Assembly (NCBI RefSeq): GCF_036865545.1
Contig: NZ_CP142208.1
Span: 3,596,001 to 3,660,000, forward strand
Direction: 5' to 3'
Source: Erwinia sp. E_sp_B01_1
GTDB taxonomy: Bacteria; Pseudomonadota; Gammaproteobacteria; Enterobacterales; Enterobacteriaceae
Length of the DNA stretch: 64,000 bases
Under the pieces are notes generated by a model that was not told where the DNA came from, ran no database searches, and saw only the letters and a program-made list of their open reading frames with translations. Of this stretch, positions 19,125-29,061 are shown piece by piece (the first letter of the stretch is position 1; each line of letters starts with the position of its first letter). The translations under genes and the position numbers were made by a program.

Positions 19125-20618
19125 TTAACGTTTGTTTTTCTTTAAATGACTCATCAAACGCTGGCGCTTACGCTGCTGGTTCGGGGTCAGCAGGTTGCGT
19201 TTCCCTTCATACGGGTTATCCCCTTCCTTAAACTGGATGCGGATAGGCGTACCCATCACTTCCAGTGAACGACGGAAATAGTTCATCAGGTAGCGTTTGT
19301 AAGAATCCGCCAAATCTTTCACCTGATTACCATGGATAACCACGATAGGTGGGTTGTATCCACCAGCGTGGGCATATTTCAGCTTCACGCGGCGACCACG
19401 AACCAGCGGCGGCTGATGGTCATCCGCGGCCATGTGCATGATGCGGGTCAACAGAGAGGTGCTGACACGACGCGTTGAGCAGTCATAAGCTTCGGTTACC
19501 GATTCAAACAGATTACCCACGCCGCTGCCATGCAGGGCAGAGATGAAGTGAATACGGGCGAAGTCGATAAAGCCCAGACGGAAGTCCAGCGTCTCTTTCA
19601 CTTCGTCACGTACTTCCTGCGACAGGCCATCCCATTTGTTAACCACAATCACCAGCGAACGTCCGCTGTTGAGGATAAAGCCCAGCAGTGACAGATCCTG
19701 ATCGGAGATGCCTTCACGGGCATCAATCACCAGCATCACCACGTTTGCATCTTCAATAGCCTGCAGCGTTTTGATCACCGAGAATTTTTCAACGGTTTCG
19801 GTAACCTTGCCGCGCTTACGCACACCGGCCGTATCAATCAGGATGTACTCGCGATCGTCGCGTTCCATCGGGATATAGATACTGTCACGGGTGGTGCCGG
19901 GGGCATCAAATACCACCACACGATCTTCACCCAGAATGCGGTTGGTCAGCGTGGATTTACCCACATTTGGACGACCCACAATCGCCAGTTTGATCGGCAG
20001 ATCCAGCGGGTTGAAGTCATCTTCGGCTTGCGCCGCTTCTGCTTCGTCCTTCTCTTCCGCCTCTAACTCAGCCCAGTAGGCCGCGTTAGCTTCTTCATCT
20101 GTGAGAGGTACCGCTTCTGCTTCATCTTCCCGATATGGCAGTAGAACTTCTTCCAGCAGGCTGGTGACGCCACGGCCATGAGAAGCAGCAATCGCATGAA
20201 TCTCGCCCAGGCCCAGGGAATAAAAATCGACTACGGCAGAATCAGGATCCATGCCGTCGGTTTTATTCGCCACCAGGAAGGTGGGTTTCTCACGCGAGCG
20301 CAGATGCTGGGCAATAGCTTTATCAGCAGGCATCAGGCCGGCACGGGCATCGACCATAAACAGCACAATATCCGCTTCTTCAATTGCCAGCAGAGACTGG
20401 GTAGCCATGCGCGTTTCCACGCCTTCTTCGTTGCCATCAATACCGCCGGTATCGATGCAAATAAACTCCTGCCCTTCAACTTCCGCACGACCATACTTGC
20501 GGTCACGCGTTAGCCCAGGAAAATCCGCCACCAGCGCATCTCGGGTGCGCGTTAAACGGTTAAACAGGGTGGATTTTCCCACATTGGGACGCCCGACAAG
20601 CGCGACCACAGGTACCAT
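19125..20618 (-). CDS. der: Ribosome biogenesis GTPase Der (EngA)
   Basis: Essential GTPase with two tandem G domains that acts in late assembly of the 50S subunit; 497 residues. G domain 1 starts with [14 protein letters not shown] at about residue 8, with [12 protein letters not shown] and NKTD motifs. G domain 2 repeats [14 protein letters not shown] near residue 215, with [18 protein letters not shown] and NKWD. The acidic linker between them (about 160-205) is long and Glu-rich. A KH-like domain and a basic tail [11 protein letters not shown] close the protein. It is the last gene of the minus-strand run after bamB, about 170 bases on, with a hairpin between. Confidence 0.98.
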   Translation of the reverse strand: MVPVVALVGRPNVGKSTLFNRLTRTRDALVADFPGLTRDRKYGRAEVEGQEFICIDTGGIDGNEEGVETRMATQSLLAIEEADIVLFMVDARAGLMPADKAIAQHLRSREKPTFLVANKTDGMDPDSAVVDFYSLGLGEIHAIAASHGRGVTSLLEEVLLPYREDEAEAVPLTDEEANAAYWAELEAEEKDEAEAAQAEDDFNPLDLPIKLAIVGRPNVGKSTLTNRILGEDRVVVFDAPGTTRDSIYIPMERDDREYILIDTAGVRKRGKVTETVEKFSVIKTLQAIEDANVVMLVIDAREGISDQDLSLLGFILNSGRSLVIVVNKWDGLSQEVRDEVKETLDFRLGFIDFARIHFISALHGSGVGNLFESVTEAYDCSTRRVSTSLLTRIMHMAADDHQPPLVRGRRVKLKYAHAGGYNPPIVVIHGNQVKDLADSYKRYLMNYFRRSLEVMGTPIRIQFKEGDNPYEGKRNLLTPNQQRKRQRLMSHLKKNKR

Positions 20619-20725
20619 ATTGAAGCCTCATTACAAAAAATTAAGCGCCTCATACAGAATAGACATGTATGACAAATAAAGTGCTGATGCACGCGCTGAA
20701 GGCGTAAGAATACCACGCCCGGAGA

Positions 20726-20758
20726 AAAACGAAACGGCCCCTGACGAATCAGGAGCCG
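20726..20758 (-). terminator. bamB intrinsic terminator
   Basis: Minus-strand stem CGGCTCCTGA-TTCG-TCAGGGGCCG (20735-20758, one mismatch or wobble), UUCG-type tetraloop, followed by TTTCGTTTTT. Confidence 0.8.
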
Positions 20759-20785
20759 TTGCAGAGCAAAGTCAGAGCGGTGAAA

Positions 20786-21967
20786 TTAGCGGGTGAACGC
20801 GTAAACTTCGCCACCCTTTGCCTGAATTAACAACTTGTCACTGGCTACCACTGGCTCGGTCTGGAAGCCTGAGCTGTCCACATCCTGCTGAGCAACAAAG
20901 CGACCATCGTCAGTATTGATCCAGTGCAGATAACCTTCGGCATCACCTACAACCAGGTAGCCATTATAAAGCACCGGTGAAGTCAGGTTACGGTGCAGCA
21001 GATCGCTCTGGCGCCAGATGGTCACGCCACCTTCCGTATTCAGGGCCACTACGCGGTCATCCTGATCGATCAGGTAGATACGTCCACCGTCTACGATCAG
21101 ATCGTGAACAGAACCGATTTCACGCTTCCACAGAATCTGACCAGAACGCAGATCCATCGCGGTCAGGTTGCCATTGTAAGCCAGGGCATAAACAACACCG
21201 TTAACCACTACCGGCGTGGTATCCACGTCCGAGAGGCGATCGATCTCTGTTGCGCCGCTAGGCTGAGAAATACGCTGCTGCCAGATAATCTGGCCCTGGT
21301 TCATCATTACCGCACTGACGCGGCCATTATCACCACCCACAATAGCGGCACCAAAGGCTGCGGTAGGGGCCGATTCGCCACGCAGTGACAGCGCAGGCAC
21401 ATCCAGATTTACCGACCACTTCACCACGCCGCTGGTTTGATCCAGACCCTGCAGCATGCCGTTACTGGTATGAACCAGCACCAGGCCATCGCTGACGACC
21501 GGACGGGAAAGCACTTCACCGGCAGCTTTAGTCTGCCAGGTAACGGAACCATCACTGGTGCTCAATGCATAAACCTGACCACGTTCGCTGCCAATGTAGA
21601 TCTGACTTGCATCAACGGTTACGCCACCCGAAAGCAGCGCAGGACGGTTGCGGGAGAAGAAGCCCGTTTTCTCAGAGAGATCCACTTTCCACTGCTCTTT
21701 CCCGTCGCCCGCATTCAGGGCTTTCACGATGCCATGACGATCGGCGGCATAAACGGTACTTTCTGCCCAGGCCGGATGCAGGTTTGAGTAGTAATCACCC
21801 ACACCATCCCCTACTGAGGTGCTCCAGACTTTTTCCGGGGTAAACTGATTTTCGACTTTTGGCAGCGGTGACATTTTAACCACGTCTTCTTCGCCGCTGA
21901 ACCATGAACATCCGCTGAGTAAAGTGACTGAAATCAGTCCCGGCAGAAGTATCTTACGCAATTCCAT
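20786..21967 (-). CDS. bamB: Outer membrane assembly lipoprotein BamB
   Basis: Periplasmic lipoprotein of the BAM complex that scaffolds BamA and assists insertion of beta-barrel proteins; 393 residues. The signal peptide ends in lipobox LLSGC with the lipidated Cys20. The rest is an eight-bladed beta-propeller with repeated W-motif blades (GKEQWKVDL, GSVTWQTK, GVVKWSVNL, GQILWKREI). It begins 44 bases after the yfgM stop and belongs to the yfgM-bamB-der run. No anomaly seen. Confidence 0.97.
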   Translation of the reverse strand: MELRKILLPGLISVTLLSGCSWFSGEEDVVKMSPLPKVENQFTPEKVWSTSVGDGVGDYYSNLHPAWAESTVYAADRHGIVKALNAGDGKEQWKVDLSEKTGFFSRNRPALLSGGVTVDASQIYIGSERGQVYALSTSDGSVTWQTKAAGEVLSRPVVSDGLVLVHTSNGMLQGLDQTSGVVKWSVNLDVPALSLRGESAPTAAFGAAIVGGDNGRVSAVMMNQGQIIWQQRISQPSGATEIDRLSDVDTTPVVVNGVVYALAYNGNLTAMDLRSGQILWKREIGSVHDLIVDGGRIYLIDQDDRVVALNTEGGVTIWRQSDLLHRNLTSPVLYNGYLVVGDAEGYLHWINTDDGRFVAQQDVDSSGFQTEPVVASDKLLIQAKGGEVYAFTR

Positions 21968-22011
21968 GAAATCCCTCTTGAGCCTGTGGAGGCAATTTTA
22001 TACCGCGGAAT

Positions 22012-22632
22012 TTAACCGGGTAGATTATTCATTTTCATCTGCAGCATCTCTTTCAGCGCCGGAGACGCGTCAGAAGCGATGCCTTTACTCCAGGCCTCGC
22101 GCGCGCCCTTCGCGTCGCCCTTGCTGAGCAGGGCTTCTCCGCGTACGTCCGCTACGATTGCCGTCCAGCCATCACCTTTGATGGCATCGAGGGTTTTCAC
22201 CGCCTCGTCAGCTTTTTTCTGCTGAACCTGAATACGCGCCAGGCGCAGATTCAGTACGGCTTGCAGGTTAGCGTCTTTAGTATCTTTCAGACCGCTTTGC
22301 AGCTGGCTGGCCGCTTTATCGAGCTGGTTGCTGTCGACATAACGCTTAGCCAAATCCAGAGAAGCCAGCGCACCATAGGTGTTGCTGTTTTCACTGGCAA
22401 ATTTCGCCGCTGCTTCCAGCGTGGCTGGCTTGCTGCTGTCCAGCGCGCCTGAGACTTGCTGATAAGCCGCAGAGGCTTCACGGCTGCTGCCATCCTGATG
22501 GCTGCTCCAGTAGTGCCAGCCCGTCAGTGCGCCAATCCCAATAATCACGCCGACCACCAGCGCTTTACCGTTCTGGGCAAAAAAGCCGCGTAACGCATCT
22601 ACCTGTTCGTTTTCGTTGCTATAGACTTCCAC
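22012..22632 (-). CDS. yfgM: Periplasmic chaperone-associated protein YfgM
   Basis: Inner-membrane protein of 206 residues with a short cytoplasmic N-terminus, one helix at about residues 24-44 (ALVVGVIIGIGALTGWHYW) and a periplasmic TPR-like domain. In E. coli YfgM associates with SecYEG and PpiD and influences periplasmic folding and the Rcs response. Helical repeats such as YGALASLDLAKRYVDSNQLDKAASQL show the TPR character. The start follows AAGGAG in the 38-base gap after hisS, so the two are co-transcribed. Confidence 0.95.
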   Translation of the reverse strand: MEVYSNENEQVDALRGFFAQNGKALVVGVIIGIGALTGWHYWSSHQDGSSREASAAYQQVSGALDSSKPATLEAAAKFASENSNTYGALASLDLAKRYVDSNQLDKAASQLQSGLKDTKDANLQAVLNLRLARIQVQQKKADEAVKTLDAIKGDGWTAIVADVRGEALLSKGDAKGAREAWSKGIASDASPALKEMLQMKMNNLPG

Positions 22633-22670
22633 GCAAACCTTCTCCTTTAAAACCGCGATACCGCTAAGGC

Positions 22671-23945
22671 TTATTTCAACATCGCTGCCAGTGTTGCTGC
22701 AGCATCACGCTGCGCCAGCGTCTGTTGCTCGCCATTGCGCAAATCTTTAATTGTTACCTGGTCTTTGGCCACTTCATCTTCACCCAGCATCAGTGCCACG
22801 CGAGCGCCCCACTTGTCTGCACGGGCAAACTGCTTCTTGAAGTTACCGCCGCCAAAGTTGGTCATCAGTTTCAGTGAGGGGTCCATATCGCGAACCTGTT
22901 CGGCCAGCAACATGGCCGCAGACTGCACGCCCTGCCCCGAAGCGATAACATAGACATCGACAATGCGCGTCGGTTCAAATTCCGGGTTAACTGCCTGAAC
23001 CAGCAGCACCAGACGTTCGAGGCCCATGGCGAAACCAACGCCTGGCGTGGCACGGCCACCGAGTTGCTCAACCAGACCATCGTAACGGCCTCCGCCACAT
23101 ACGGTGCCCTGTGAACCCAGGCTGGTGGTTACCCACTCAAAGACCGTACGGTTGTAATAATCCAGACCGCGCACCAGGCGCTGATTAACTTTGTAAGCGA
23201 TACCCGCCGCATCCAGCAACTGACACATGCCCGCAAAATGTTCACGCGACTCGGTGTCCAGATAGTCACTGAGTTCCGGCGCAGAATTCAGCAGCGCCTG
23301 AACCTCAGGATTTTTGCTGTCCAGCACCCGCAGCGGATTGGTGTACATGCGACGCTTGCAATCTTCGTCCAGCACATCCTGATGCTGCTCAAGGAAGGCG
23401 ATCAGCGCATCACGGTAATTTGCACGCGCTTCCAGTGAGCCGATGGAGTTCAATTCCAGGCTTACGTGGTCGGCAATGCCCAGCGCCTTCCACCAGCGGG
23501 CAGTCATCATGATCAGTTCAGCATCGATGTCCGGCCCCTGCAGGCCAAACACTTCAACACCCATCTGATGGAACTGGCGATAGCGCCCTTTCTGCGGACG
23601 CTCGTAGCGGAACATGGGGCCAACGTACCAGAGACGCTGTTCCTGATTGTACAGCAGACCGTGTTCGATACCGGCACGCACGCAGCCTGCCGTTCCTTCC
23701 GGACGCAGCGTCAGGCTTTCGCCGTTACGGTCGTCAAAGGTGTACATCTCTTTTTCAACCACGTCGGTGACTTCACCGATAGCGCGTTTGAATAACGGGG
23801 TCTGCTCTACAATCGGCAGGCGGATTTCACTGTAGCCATAGCTGGCCAGCACCTGTTTGAGGATCTGCTCAATGCGTTGCCATACTACGGTTTCCGCAGG
23901 AAGGTAATCATTCATACCGCGGATAGCCTGGATATTCTTCGCCAC
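22671..23945 (-). CDS. hisS: Histidyl-tRNA synthetase HisS
   Basis: Class II aminoacyl-tRNA synthetase charging tRNA-His; 424 residues as in E. coli. Motif 2 is [19 protein letters not shown] at about residues 107-125, the histidine-binding loop is [15 protein letters not shown] near 258, and motif 3 is [11 protein letters not shown] near 304. A C-terminal anticodon-binding domain follows (about 330-424). It lies between ispG and yfgM, as in E. coli, with a gap of about 97 bases to ispG. Confidence 0.98.
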   Translation of the reverse strand: MAKNIQAIRGMNDYLPAETVVWQRIEQILKQVLASYGYSEIRLPIVEQTPLFKRAIGEVTDVVEKEMYTFDDRNGESLTLRPEGTAGCVRAGIEHGLLYNQEQRLWYVGPMFRYERPQKGRYRQFHQMGVEVFGLQGPDIDAELIMMTARWWKALGIADHVSLELNSIGSLEARANYRDALIAFLEQHQDVLDEDCKRRMYTNPLRVLDSKNPEVQALLNSAPELSDYLDTESREHFAGMCQLLDAAGIAYKVNQRLVRGLDYYNRTVFEWVTTSLGSQGTVCGGGRYDGLVEQLGGRATPGVGFAMGLERLVLLVQAVNPEFEPTRIVDVYVIASGQGVQSAAMLLAEQVRDMDPSLKLMTNFGGGNFKKQFARADKWGARVALMLGEDEVAKDQVTIKDLRNGEQQTLAQRDAAATLAAMLK

Positions 23946-24042
23946 TTTTTATTCTCTTATTAACTCAGGGGCTGGATAAATGCCCGCCCGATAACCTGAC
24001 AGCGGTCATCACAGTAGCCGTTATACCAGCCCAAAATACGAT

Positions 24043-25164
24043 TTATTTTTCAACCTGCTGAATTTCAATACGGCGGCTTTCGTCCATCATTGACGCTTTG
24101 GCACGAATACGGGCCTCAAGCTGGTCGATCATGTCGTCATTATCCAGACGCTCGCGCAGGCGCACACCGTCTTCATAGAAACCGCTTTTCTTATTGCTTC
24201 CGGTCACACCTAAGGTGGAAACCAGCGCTTCACCGGGACCATTGACCACGCAGCCGATAATGGAAATATCCATCGGGGTGACAATATCCTCCAGACGCTG
24301 CTCCAGCGCGTTGACTGTTCCGATCACATCAAATTCCTGACGTGAACAGGTTGGACAGGCAATAAAGTTGATGCCGCGTGAGCGAATGCGCAACGACTTC
24401 AGGATATCAAAGCCGACCTTCACTTCTTCTACCGGATCGGCGGCCAGTGAGATACGCAGGGTATCGCCGATGCCTTCAGAAAGCAGCAGACCCAGCCCGA
24501 TGGCAGATTTAACCGATCCCGCGCGCGCGCCACCAGCTTCAGTGATCCCGAGGTGCAGAGGTTGATCGATCTGCTTAGCCAGCAGGCGATAAGATTCCAC
24601 GGCCAGGAAGACATCGGAAGCCTTTACGCTGACTTTGAACTGATCGAAGTTGAGACGATCGAGATGATCCACATGGCGCATAGCGGATTCCAGCAGCGCC
24701 TGAGGAGTAGGCTCGCCGAATTTTTCCTGCAGATCTTTTTCCAGCGATCCGGCGTTAACGCCGATGCGGATAGGAATATTGTAATGACGCGCGCAATCCA
24801 CCACCTGGCGGATACGTTCTTCATTGCCGATATTACCGGGGTTGATACGCAGGCAGTCAACGCCGTACTCGGCAACTTTCAGTGCAATGCGGTAATCGAA
24901 ATGGATATCAGCCACCAGCGGAACATCGACCTGCTGCTTGATCAGGCGGAAAGCTTCTGCGGCATCCATGGTAGGAACGGAAACGCGAACAATATCGACA
25001 CCGACACGCTCAAGCGCTTTGATTTGATTGACGGTCGCGGCCACATCTGTAGTTCGCGTATTCGTCATGGACTGCACGGCTATTGGTGCGCCGTCGCCCA
25101 CTGGCACCTTGCCGACGTAAATGCGCGTTGATTTGCGACGGGTAATGGGTGCTTGGTTATGCAT
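24043..25164 (-). CDS. ispG: 4-hydroxy-3-methylbut-2-en-1-yl diphosphate synthase IspG
   Basis: [4Fe-4S] enzyme of the MEP isoprenoid pathway that converts MEcPP to HMBPP; 373 residues from the chosen start. Cluster ligands are the two cysteines of [13 protein letters not shown] near residue 270, with a third in [12 protein letters not shown] near 305. The TIM barrel occupies the N-terminal two thirds. I chose the ATG at 25164 ([12 protein letters not shown]) over an upstream start because GGAGAAAG lies just before it and the upstream extension would overlap the rodZ stop. This enzyme needs cluster delivery, which matters given the reduced isc locus at 40 kb. Confidence 0.97.
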   Translation of the reverse strand: MHNQAPITRRKSTRIYVGKVPVGDGAPIAVQSMTNTRTTDVAATVNQIKALERVGVDIVRVSVPTMDAAEAFRLIKQQVDVPLVADIHFDYRIALKVAEYGVDCLRINPGNIGNEERIRQVVDCARHYNIPIRIGVNAGSLEKDLQEKFGEPTPQALLESAMRHVDHLDRLNFDQFKVSVKASDVFLAVESYRLLAKQIDQPLHLGITEAGGARAGSVKSAIGLGLLLSEGIGDTLRISLAADPVEEVKVGFDILKSLRIRSRGINFIACPTCSRQEFDVIGTVNALEQRLEDIVTPMDISIIGCVVNGPGEALVSTLGVTGSNKKSGFYEDGVRLRERLDNDDMIDQLEARIRAKASMMDESRRIEIQQVEK

Positions 25165-25198
25165 AGTCTTTCTCCACAATTCCTCGCGATCGAATGCG

Positions 25199-26191
25199 TT
25201 ATTGCGCACCGACTGACAGGCGAGCAACCTGGTTGGAACGAATGAAACGGCTCAGATCTACTGGCTGTCCCTGGTACTGGATTTGTACTGCGCCCGGCGC
25301 GCCAATTTTCAGGCGGTAAGGGGCTGTGCCGGCCAGACTGAGCTTACCACCGCTGCGCTGCATTCCGCTGAACAGTTTTTTACCTGTAGCATCGGTAACT
25401 TCCAGCCAGCAATCTTTATTAAAATTCATCACCAGCGCATTAGGGTCAACGGCAGGCGCGCTAACGCCTGCAGAACCGGTAGGCATCTGGCTGTTAGCCG
25501 TATTGTCCACGGGCGCCTGTGAAGGCGACACGGCTACGGGCTGCGTGTTAGCTGCGGCATTAGTCGCCGGGGCCGATGGCGCTGCTGGGGTGTTCGACGC
25601 CACAGGAGCAGAATTTTCAACAGGTGCCTGAGCACCTGTATCAACCGGCACGCTCTGGGCAGACGTATTGTCTGCCGGCGTGCTGTCATTGCTGTTATCA
25701 CCCAGCGGGATAGACTGGCTGTTATCCCCGCTGGAGACCGAGTTTTGATCGGCCATTGATACCAGGTCATCCTGAGCCGCCTTGTGGTTTTGCCACCACC
25801 AGGCGCCTGTCAGTCCAACTACGACGAACAGTACCAGCCAGGTGAAGATCATTAACCAGCCGTCACGCTTTTTACGGCGTTTTCCCAGTGAAAAGCTCTG
25901 CATCGGCTCCACTTTTGCGGCACGAACAGGCGCCTGCTTAGCCATCATCGGCAGCAGTTCCTCTTCTGGCACATGCACCAGACGGGCATAAGAACGGATA
26001 TAACCACGCAGGAAGGTCGATGCCAGATCGGCAGGCGCCTTGTCCTCTTCGAGATCCCGGACGGTGGAAAGTTTCAGGCAGAGGCGCTCAGCAACATTCT
26101 GCTGGGTCAGTCCCATTTGCTCACGGGCACTGCGCAGGCGCTCGCCTGTTGAATTTACTGCTGATTTATCTTGAGTGGCTTCAGTATTCAT
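25199..26191 (-). CDS. rodZ: Cytoskeleton protein RodZ
   Basis: Bitopic membrane protein linking MreB filaments to the cell-wall elongation machinery and required for rod shape; 330 residues. The N-terminal HTH domain (about residues 17-85, [20 protein letters not shown]) binds MreB. A basic juxtamembrane segment KRRKKRDGW precedes the single helix at about 112-133. A low-complexity Ser/Thr/Pro/Ala-rich periplasmic linker (about 140-245) leads to the C-terminal DUF4115 beta domain. The start overlaps the end of pilW by 11 bases, and ispG starts 34 bases after its stop. Confidence 0.96.
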   Translation of the reverse strand: MNTEATQDKSAVNSTGERLRSAREQMGLTQQNVAERLCLKLSTVRDLEEDKAPADLASTFLRGYIRSYARLVHVPEEELLPMMAKQAPVRAAKVEPMQSFSLGKRRKKRDGWLMIFTWLVLFVVVGLTGAWWWQNHKAAQDDLVSMADQNSVSSGDNSQSIPLGDNSNDSTPADNTSAQSVPVDTGAQAPVENSAPVASNTPAAPSAPATNAAANTQPVAVSPSQAPVDNTANSQMPTGSAGVSAPAVDPNALVMNFNKDCWLEVTDATGKKLFSGMQRSGGKLSLAGTAPYRLKIGAPGAVQIQYQGQPVDLSRFIRSNQVARLSVGAQ

Positions 26192-26912
26192 TAGCTAAAT
26201 AATGCAGATGCTGTTTCGATTGTGGAAAATTTCGCGCCAGCTGCTGCCCCGCCTGCTTAATGCGTTCGGGGTGCTGCGCCAGCGCGGCGAAGCGAATCTC
26301 TAACCACAGACTCTCTGCCGAAGCAGAAAAATTATGGTGATAAACATCTAAAAGGAGCCGCGATATTTCGTGCTCATTCTTTCCAAATCGCCTTTCGGCT
26401 TCTGCCAGCAAAACTCTGCCTTTGTCCACAGCGTTTTGTGTCGCCTCAGTCAGCGCGATACGTGCCTTATCCTGCTCTCCGGCCTGCAGATAACAGTAGC
26501 CGGCATTTTCCCTTGCATCGGCACGTACGCCGTTTTCAGGGAGTTCAGCGGCTTTGCTGAACTGCTGTTGAGCCGCATCATACTGCCCTAAACTACAGAG
26601 AAACGCACCGTAATTATTGATTACGTCGCGGTTTTGTCCCGCCAGCAGCAGCGCCTTCCGGTAATGCTCGCTGGCAGCCCCTCTGTCCTCTGAACGCTGG
26701 TAAAACCGCGCCAACGCCAGATGAGTACGATAATCCTGCGGCGATAAGGTCACTGCCTGCTGCAGATTACGCTGAGCGGCGGGCAAATTATCCCTTGCCA
26801 GATAATCAAGCCCCAGCTGCAGCCGGATCTGAGTCAGTTCGCCAGGGTACTGAGTCTGCTGGCAACCTGTGAGTAACAGAAGTGCCAGCCAGAGTGGGAA
26901 TCCTTTGCCCAT
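26181..26912 (-). CDS. pilW: TPR lipoprotein of the PilW/PilF family
   Basis: Predicted lipoprotein of 243 residues with lipobox LLTGC (Cys17) and several tetratricopeptide repeats ([56 protein letters not shown]). In pilus-bearing relatives PilF/PilW helps PilQ secretin assembly at the outer membrane; in enterobacteria lacking such pili the role is unclear. The gene sits between rlmN and rodZ as in E. coli and overlaps rodZ by 11 bases. The family call is solid, the function uncertain. Confidence 0.9.
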   Translation of the reverse strand: MGKGFPLWLALLLLTGCQQTQYPGELTQIRLQLGLDYLARDNLPAAQRNLQQAVTLSPQDYRTHLALARFYQRSEDRGAASEHYRKALLLAGQNRDVINNYGAFLCSLGQYDAAQQQFSKAAELPENGVRADARENAGYCYLQAGEQDKARIALTEATQNAVDKGRVLLAEAERRFGKNEHEISRLLLDVYHHNFSASAESLWLEIRFAALAQHPERIKQAGQQLARNFPQSKQHLHYLANEY

Positions 26913-26995
26913 GTTGCCTCCTGATTTGCGTCAGGCGATATAGTACGCCTTTCAAATCAGGGCTGACAGCGACTGCCAGCGTTGACGCTCAGGTT

Positions 26996-28165
26996 TCAGA
27001 GCGCTTTCACAGAAATGGATTCACCGGCCATTTTTTTACGCAATGTCCGTTTGGTACGGTCAATCACTTCCCCGGCCAGCTGCCCACAGGCGGCATCGAT
27101 ATCGTCGCCACGCGTCTTACGCACAATAGTGGTAAAACCGTAATCCATCAACACTTTAGAAAAGCGGTCGATGCGACTGTTCGAACTGCGACCATAAGGT
27201 GCCCCCGGGAAGGGGTTCCACGGGATCAGGTTGATTTTGCACGGGGTGTTCTTTAACAGTTCCGCGAGCTCATGAGCATTGTCCGTGCTGTCATTCACAT
27301 GATCCAGCATAACGTACTCAATCGTAACCCGGCCCTGATTGGCGTTAGATTTTGCAATGTAACGGCTGACCGCGCCCAGGAACGTCTCGATATTGTACTT
27401 TTTATTGATCGGCACAATTTCGTCACGGATCGCGTCATTCGGTGCATGCAGTGAGATTGCCAGCGCAACGTCAATCATGTCGCCCAGTTTATCCAGCGCA
27501 GGGACCACGCCAGAAGTTGAAAGCGTAACTCGGCGTTTAGACAGGCCAAACCCAAAGTCATCCAGCATGATTTCCATCGCTGGTACAACATTCTTCAGAT
27601 TGAGCAGAGGCTCGCCCATGCCCATCATGACCACGTTAGTGATTGGCCGCTGACCAGTGACTTTAGAAGCCCCTATGATTTTTGCTGCACGCCAGACCTG
27701 ACCAATAATTTCGGAAACACGCAGGTTACGGTTAAATCCTTGCTGAGCCGTGGAACAGAACTTACATTCCAGTGCGCAGCCAACCTGCGAAGAGACGCAG
27801 AGAGTGGCACGATCTTTCTCAGGGATGTATACGGTTTCAACCTGTTGACCGCCCACGTTAATGACCCATTTGATGGTGCCATCGGTTGAGCGATGTTCTT
27901 CAGACACTTCCGGTGCGCGGATTTCGGCCAGCTCTTTCAGCTTGCCGCGGAAAACTTTATTGATGTCGGTCATCTCATCAAAATCATCACTGCAGTAATG
28001 ATACATCCACTTCATCACCTGATCGGCACGGAAAGGTTTCTCGCCCAGACTGGCAAAAAACTCGCGCATTTGCTGACGATTCAGATCGAGCAGGTTGATT
28101 TTTTCTTTGTTTGGCGTGGTGATGACGGGTGATGCGGACGACGGAGTCAAAATTTGTTCAGACAT
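26996..28165 (-). CDS. rlmN: Dual-specificity RNA methyltransferase RlmN
   Basis: Radical-SAM enzyme that methylates C2 of adenosine 2503 in 23S rRNA and A37 in some tRNAs; 389 residues. The radical-SAM cluster motif is CALECKFC (CX3CX2C) near residue 128, followed by [11 protein letters not shown]. The methyl-carrying cysteine is in [12 protein letters not shown] near residue 358. The extra N-terminal NTD (about 20-100) binds RNA. It heads the downstream minus-strand run and is separated from pilW by 83 bases. It needs a [4Fe-4S] cluster. Confidence 0.97.
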   Translation of the reverse strand: MSEQILTPSSASPVITTPNKEKINLLDLNRQQMREFFASLGEKPFRADQVMKWMYHYCSDDFDEMTDINKVFRGKLKELAEIRAPEVSEEHRSTDGTIKWVINVGGQQVETVYIPEKDRATLCVSSQVGCALECKFCSTAQQGFNRNLRVSEIIGQVWRAAKIIGASKVTGQRPITNVVMMGMGEPLLNLKNVVPAMEIMLDDFGFGLSKRRVTLSTSGVVPALDKLGDMIDVALAISLHAPNDAIRDEIVPINKKYNIETFLGAVSRYIAKSNANQGRVTIEYVMLDHVNDSTDNAHELAELLKNTPCKINLIPWNPFPGAPYGRSSNSRIDRFSKVLMDYGFTTIVRKTRGDDIDAACGQLAGEVIDRTKRTLRKKMAGESISVKAL

Positions 28166-28337
28166 AATATTCTCTGGCCTCGTTATTACACGTTATGGCT
28201 CTGGGGGACGAAAAGTAGTTACCCTTGGGACATCAGACTGCATGGCATTGGCAACGGTGTGGCTCCCAATAAGTTTAGTAAACCTTTGGGTAAGTGAGCG
28301 CAACCAACTCACCGGCAAATTGAACGACCTCAGGTAA

Positions 28338-28375
28338 AGAAGCGCCCCTGATGAGCAGGCTCATATCAGGGGCGC
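28338..28375 (-). terminator. ndk intrinsic terminator
   Basis: 11-bp stem GCGCCCCTGAT/ATCAGGGGCGC with a 12-base loop, followed on the minus strand by a weak T tract (TTCTTT), between ndk and rlmN. Confidence 0.65.
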
Positions 28376-28455
28376 ATTATAATACTAGCGTGAGGCAGCA
28401 GGTTAAAGTGCGTTACGGAAATAAATTGTAAACGCCCTGCTTCCCGTGCCGGGTA

Positions 28456-28887
28456 TTAACGGGTGCGTGGGCAAACTTCGCCTTCGCCGAAGAAGTAAGC
28501 GATTTCACGGGCAGCAGACTCAGCAGAGTCAGAACCGTGGGTCGCGTTCTCGGTGAAGCTGTCAGCGTAATCTGCACGCAGAGTACCCGCCAGAGCGTTA
28601 GCCGGGTTAGTTGCGCCCATCAGGTCACGGTGACGCTGAACGGCGTTCTCGCCTTCCAGTACGGAAACTACAACCGGGCCAGAAGTCATGAACTCTACCA
28701 GACCGTCGAAGAACGGCTTGCCCTGGTGCTCAGCGTAGAAACCTTCAGCCTGCTCTTTGCTCAGGTGCAGCATTTTGCTGCCTACAATTTTGAAGCCAGC
28801 GCTTTCAAAACGGTTGAAGATGGCACCAATAACGTTTTTTGCCACCGCGTTCGGTTTTACGATAGAAAAAGTACGTTCGATAGTCAT
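28456..28887 (-). CDS. ndk: Nucleoside diphosphate kinase Ndk
   Basis: Transfers the gamma-phosphate of ATP to nucleoside diphosphates through a phosphohistidine; 143 residues, full length. The active-site histidine is His117 in ATHGSDS, and the Kpn-loop region and RALMGATNP-type segment ([16 protein letters not shown]) are conserved. It is monocistronic, with a terminator behind it and about 175 bases between its start and pbpC. No anomaly. Confidence 0.98.
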   Translation of the reverse strand: MTIERTFSIVKPNAVAKNVIGAIFNRFESAGFKIVGSKMLHLSKEQAEGFYAEHQGKPFFDGLVEFMTSGPVVVSVLEGENAVQRHRDLMGATNPANALAGTLRADYADSFTENATHGSDSAESAAREIAYFFGEGEVCPRTR

Positions 28888-29061
28888 ATGGACCCCTGTT
28901 TGATGTCGAATTTGGCCGGTGGAAAGGCTCCCCGGCCTGGAAAATGGCGCCGATTATAGGGGGCATCGCCGCCCTTGCCTATCGGAGATTCAACAAATTA
29001 CTAAAAAAAGCCGATCTTTAAATCCACAATTTTACAGCGGTTTTGTTTACCAAACTCACAA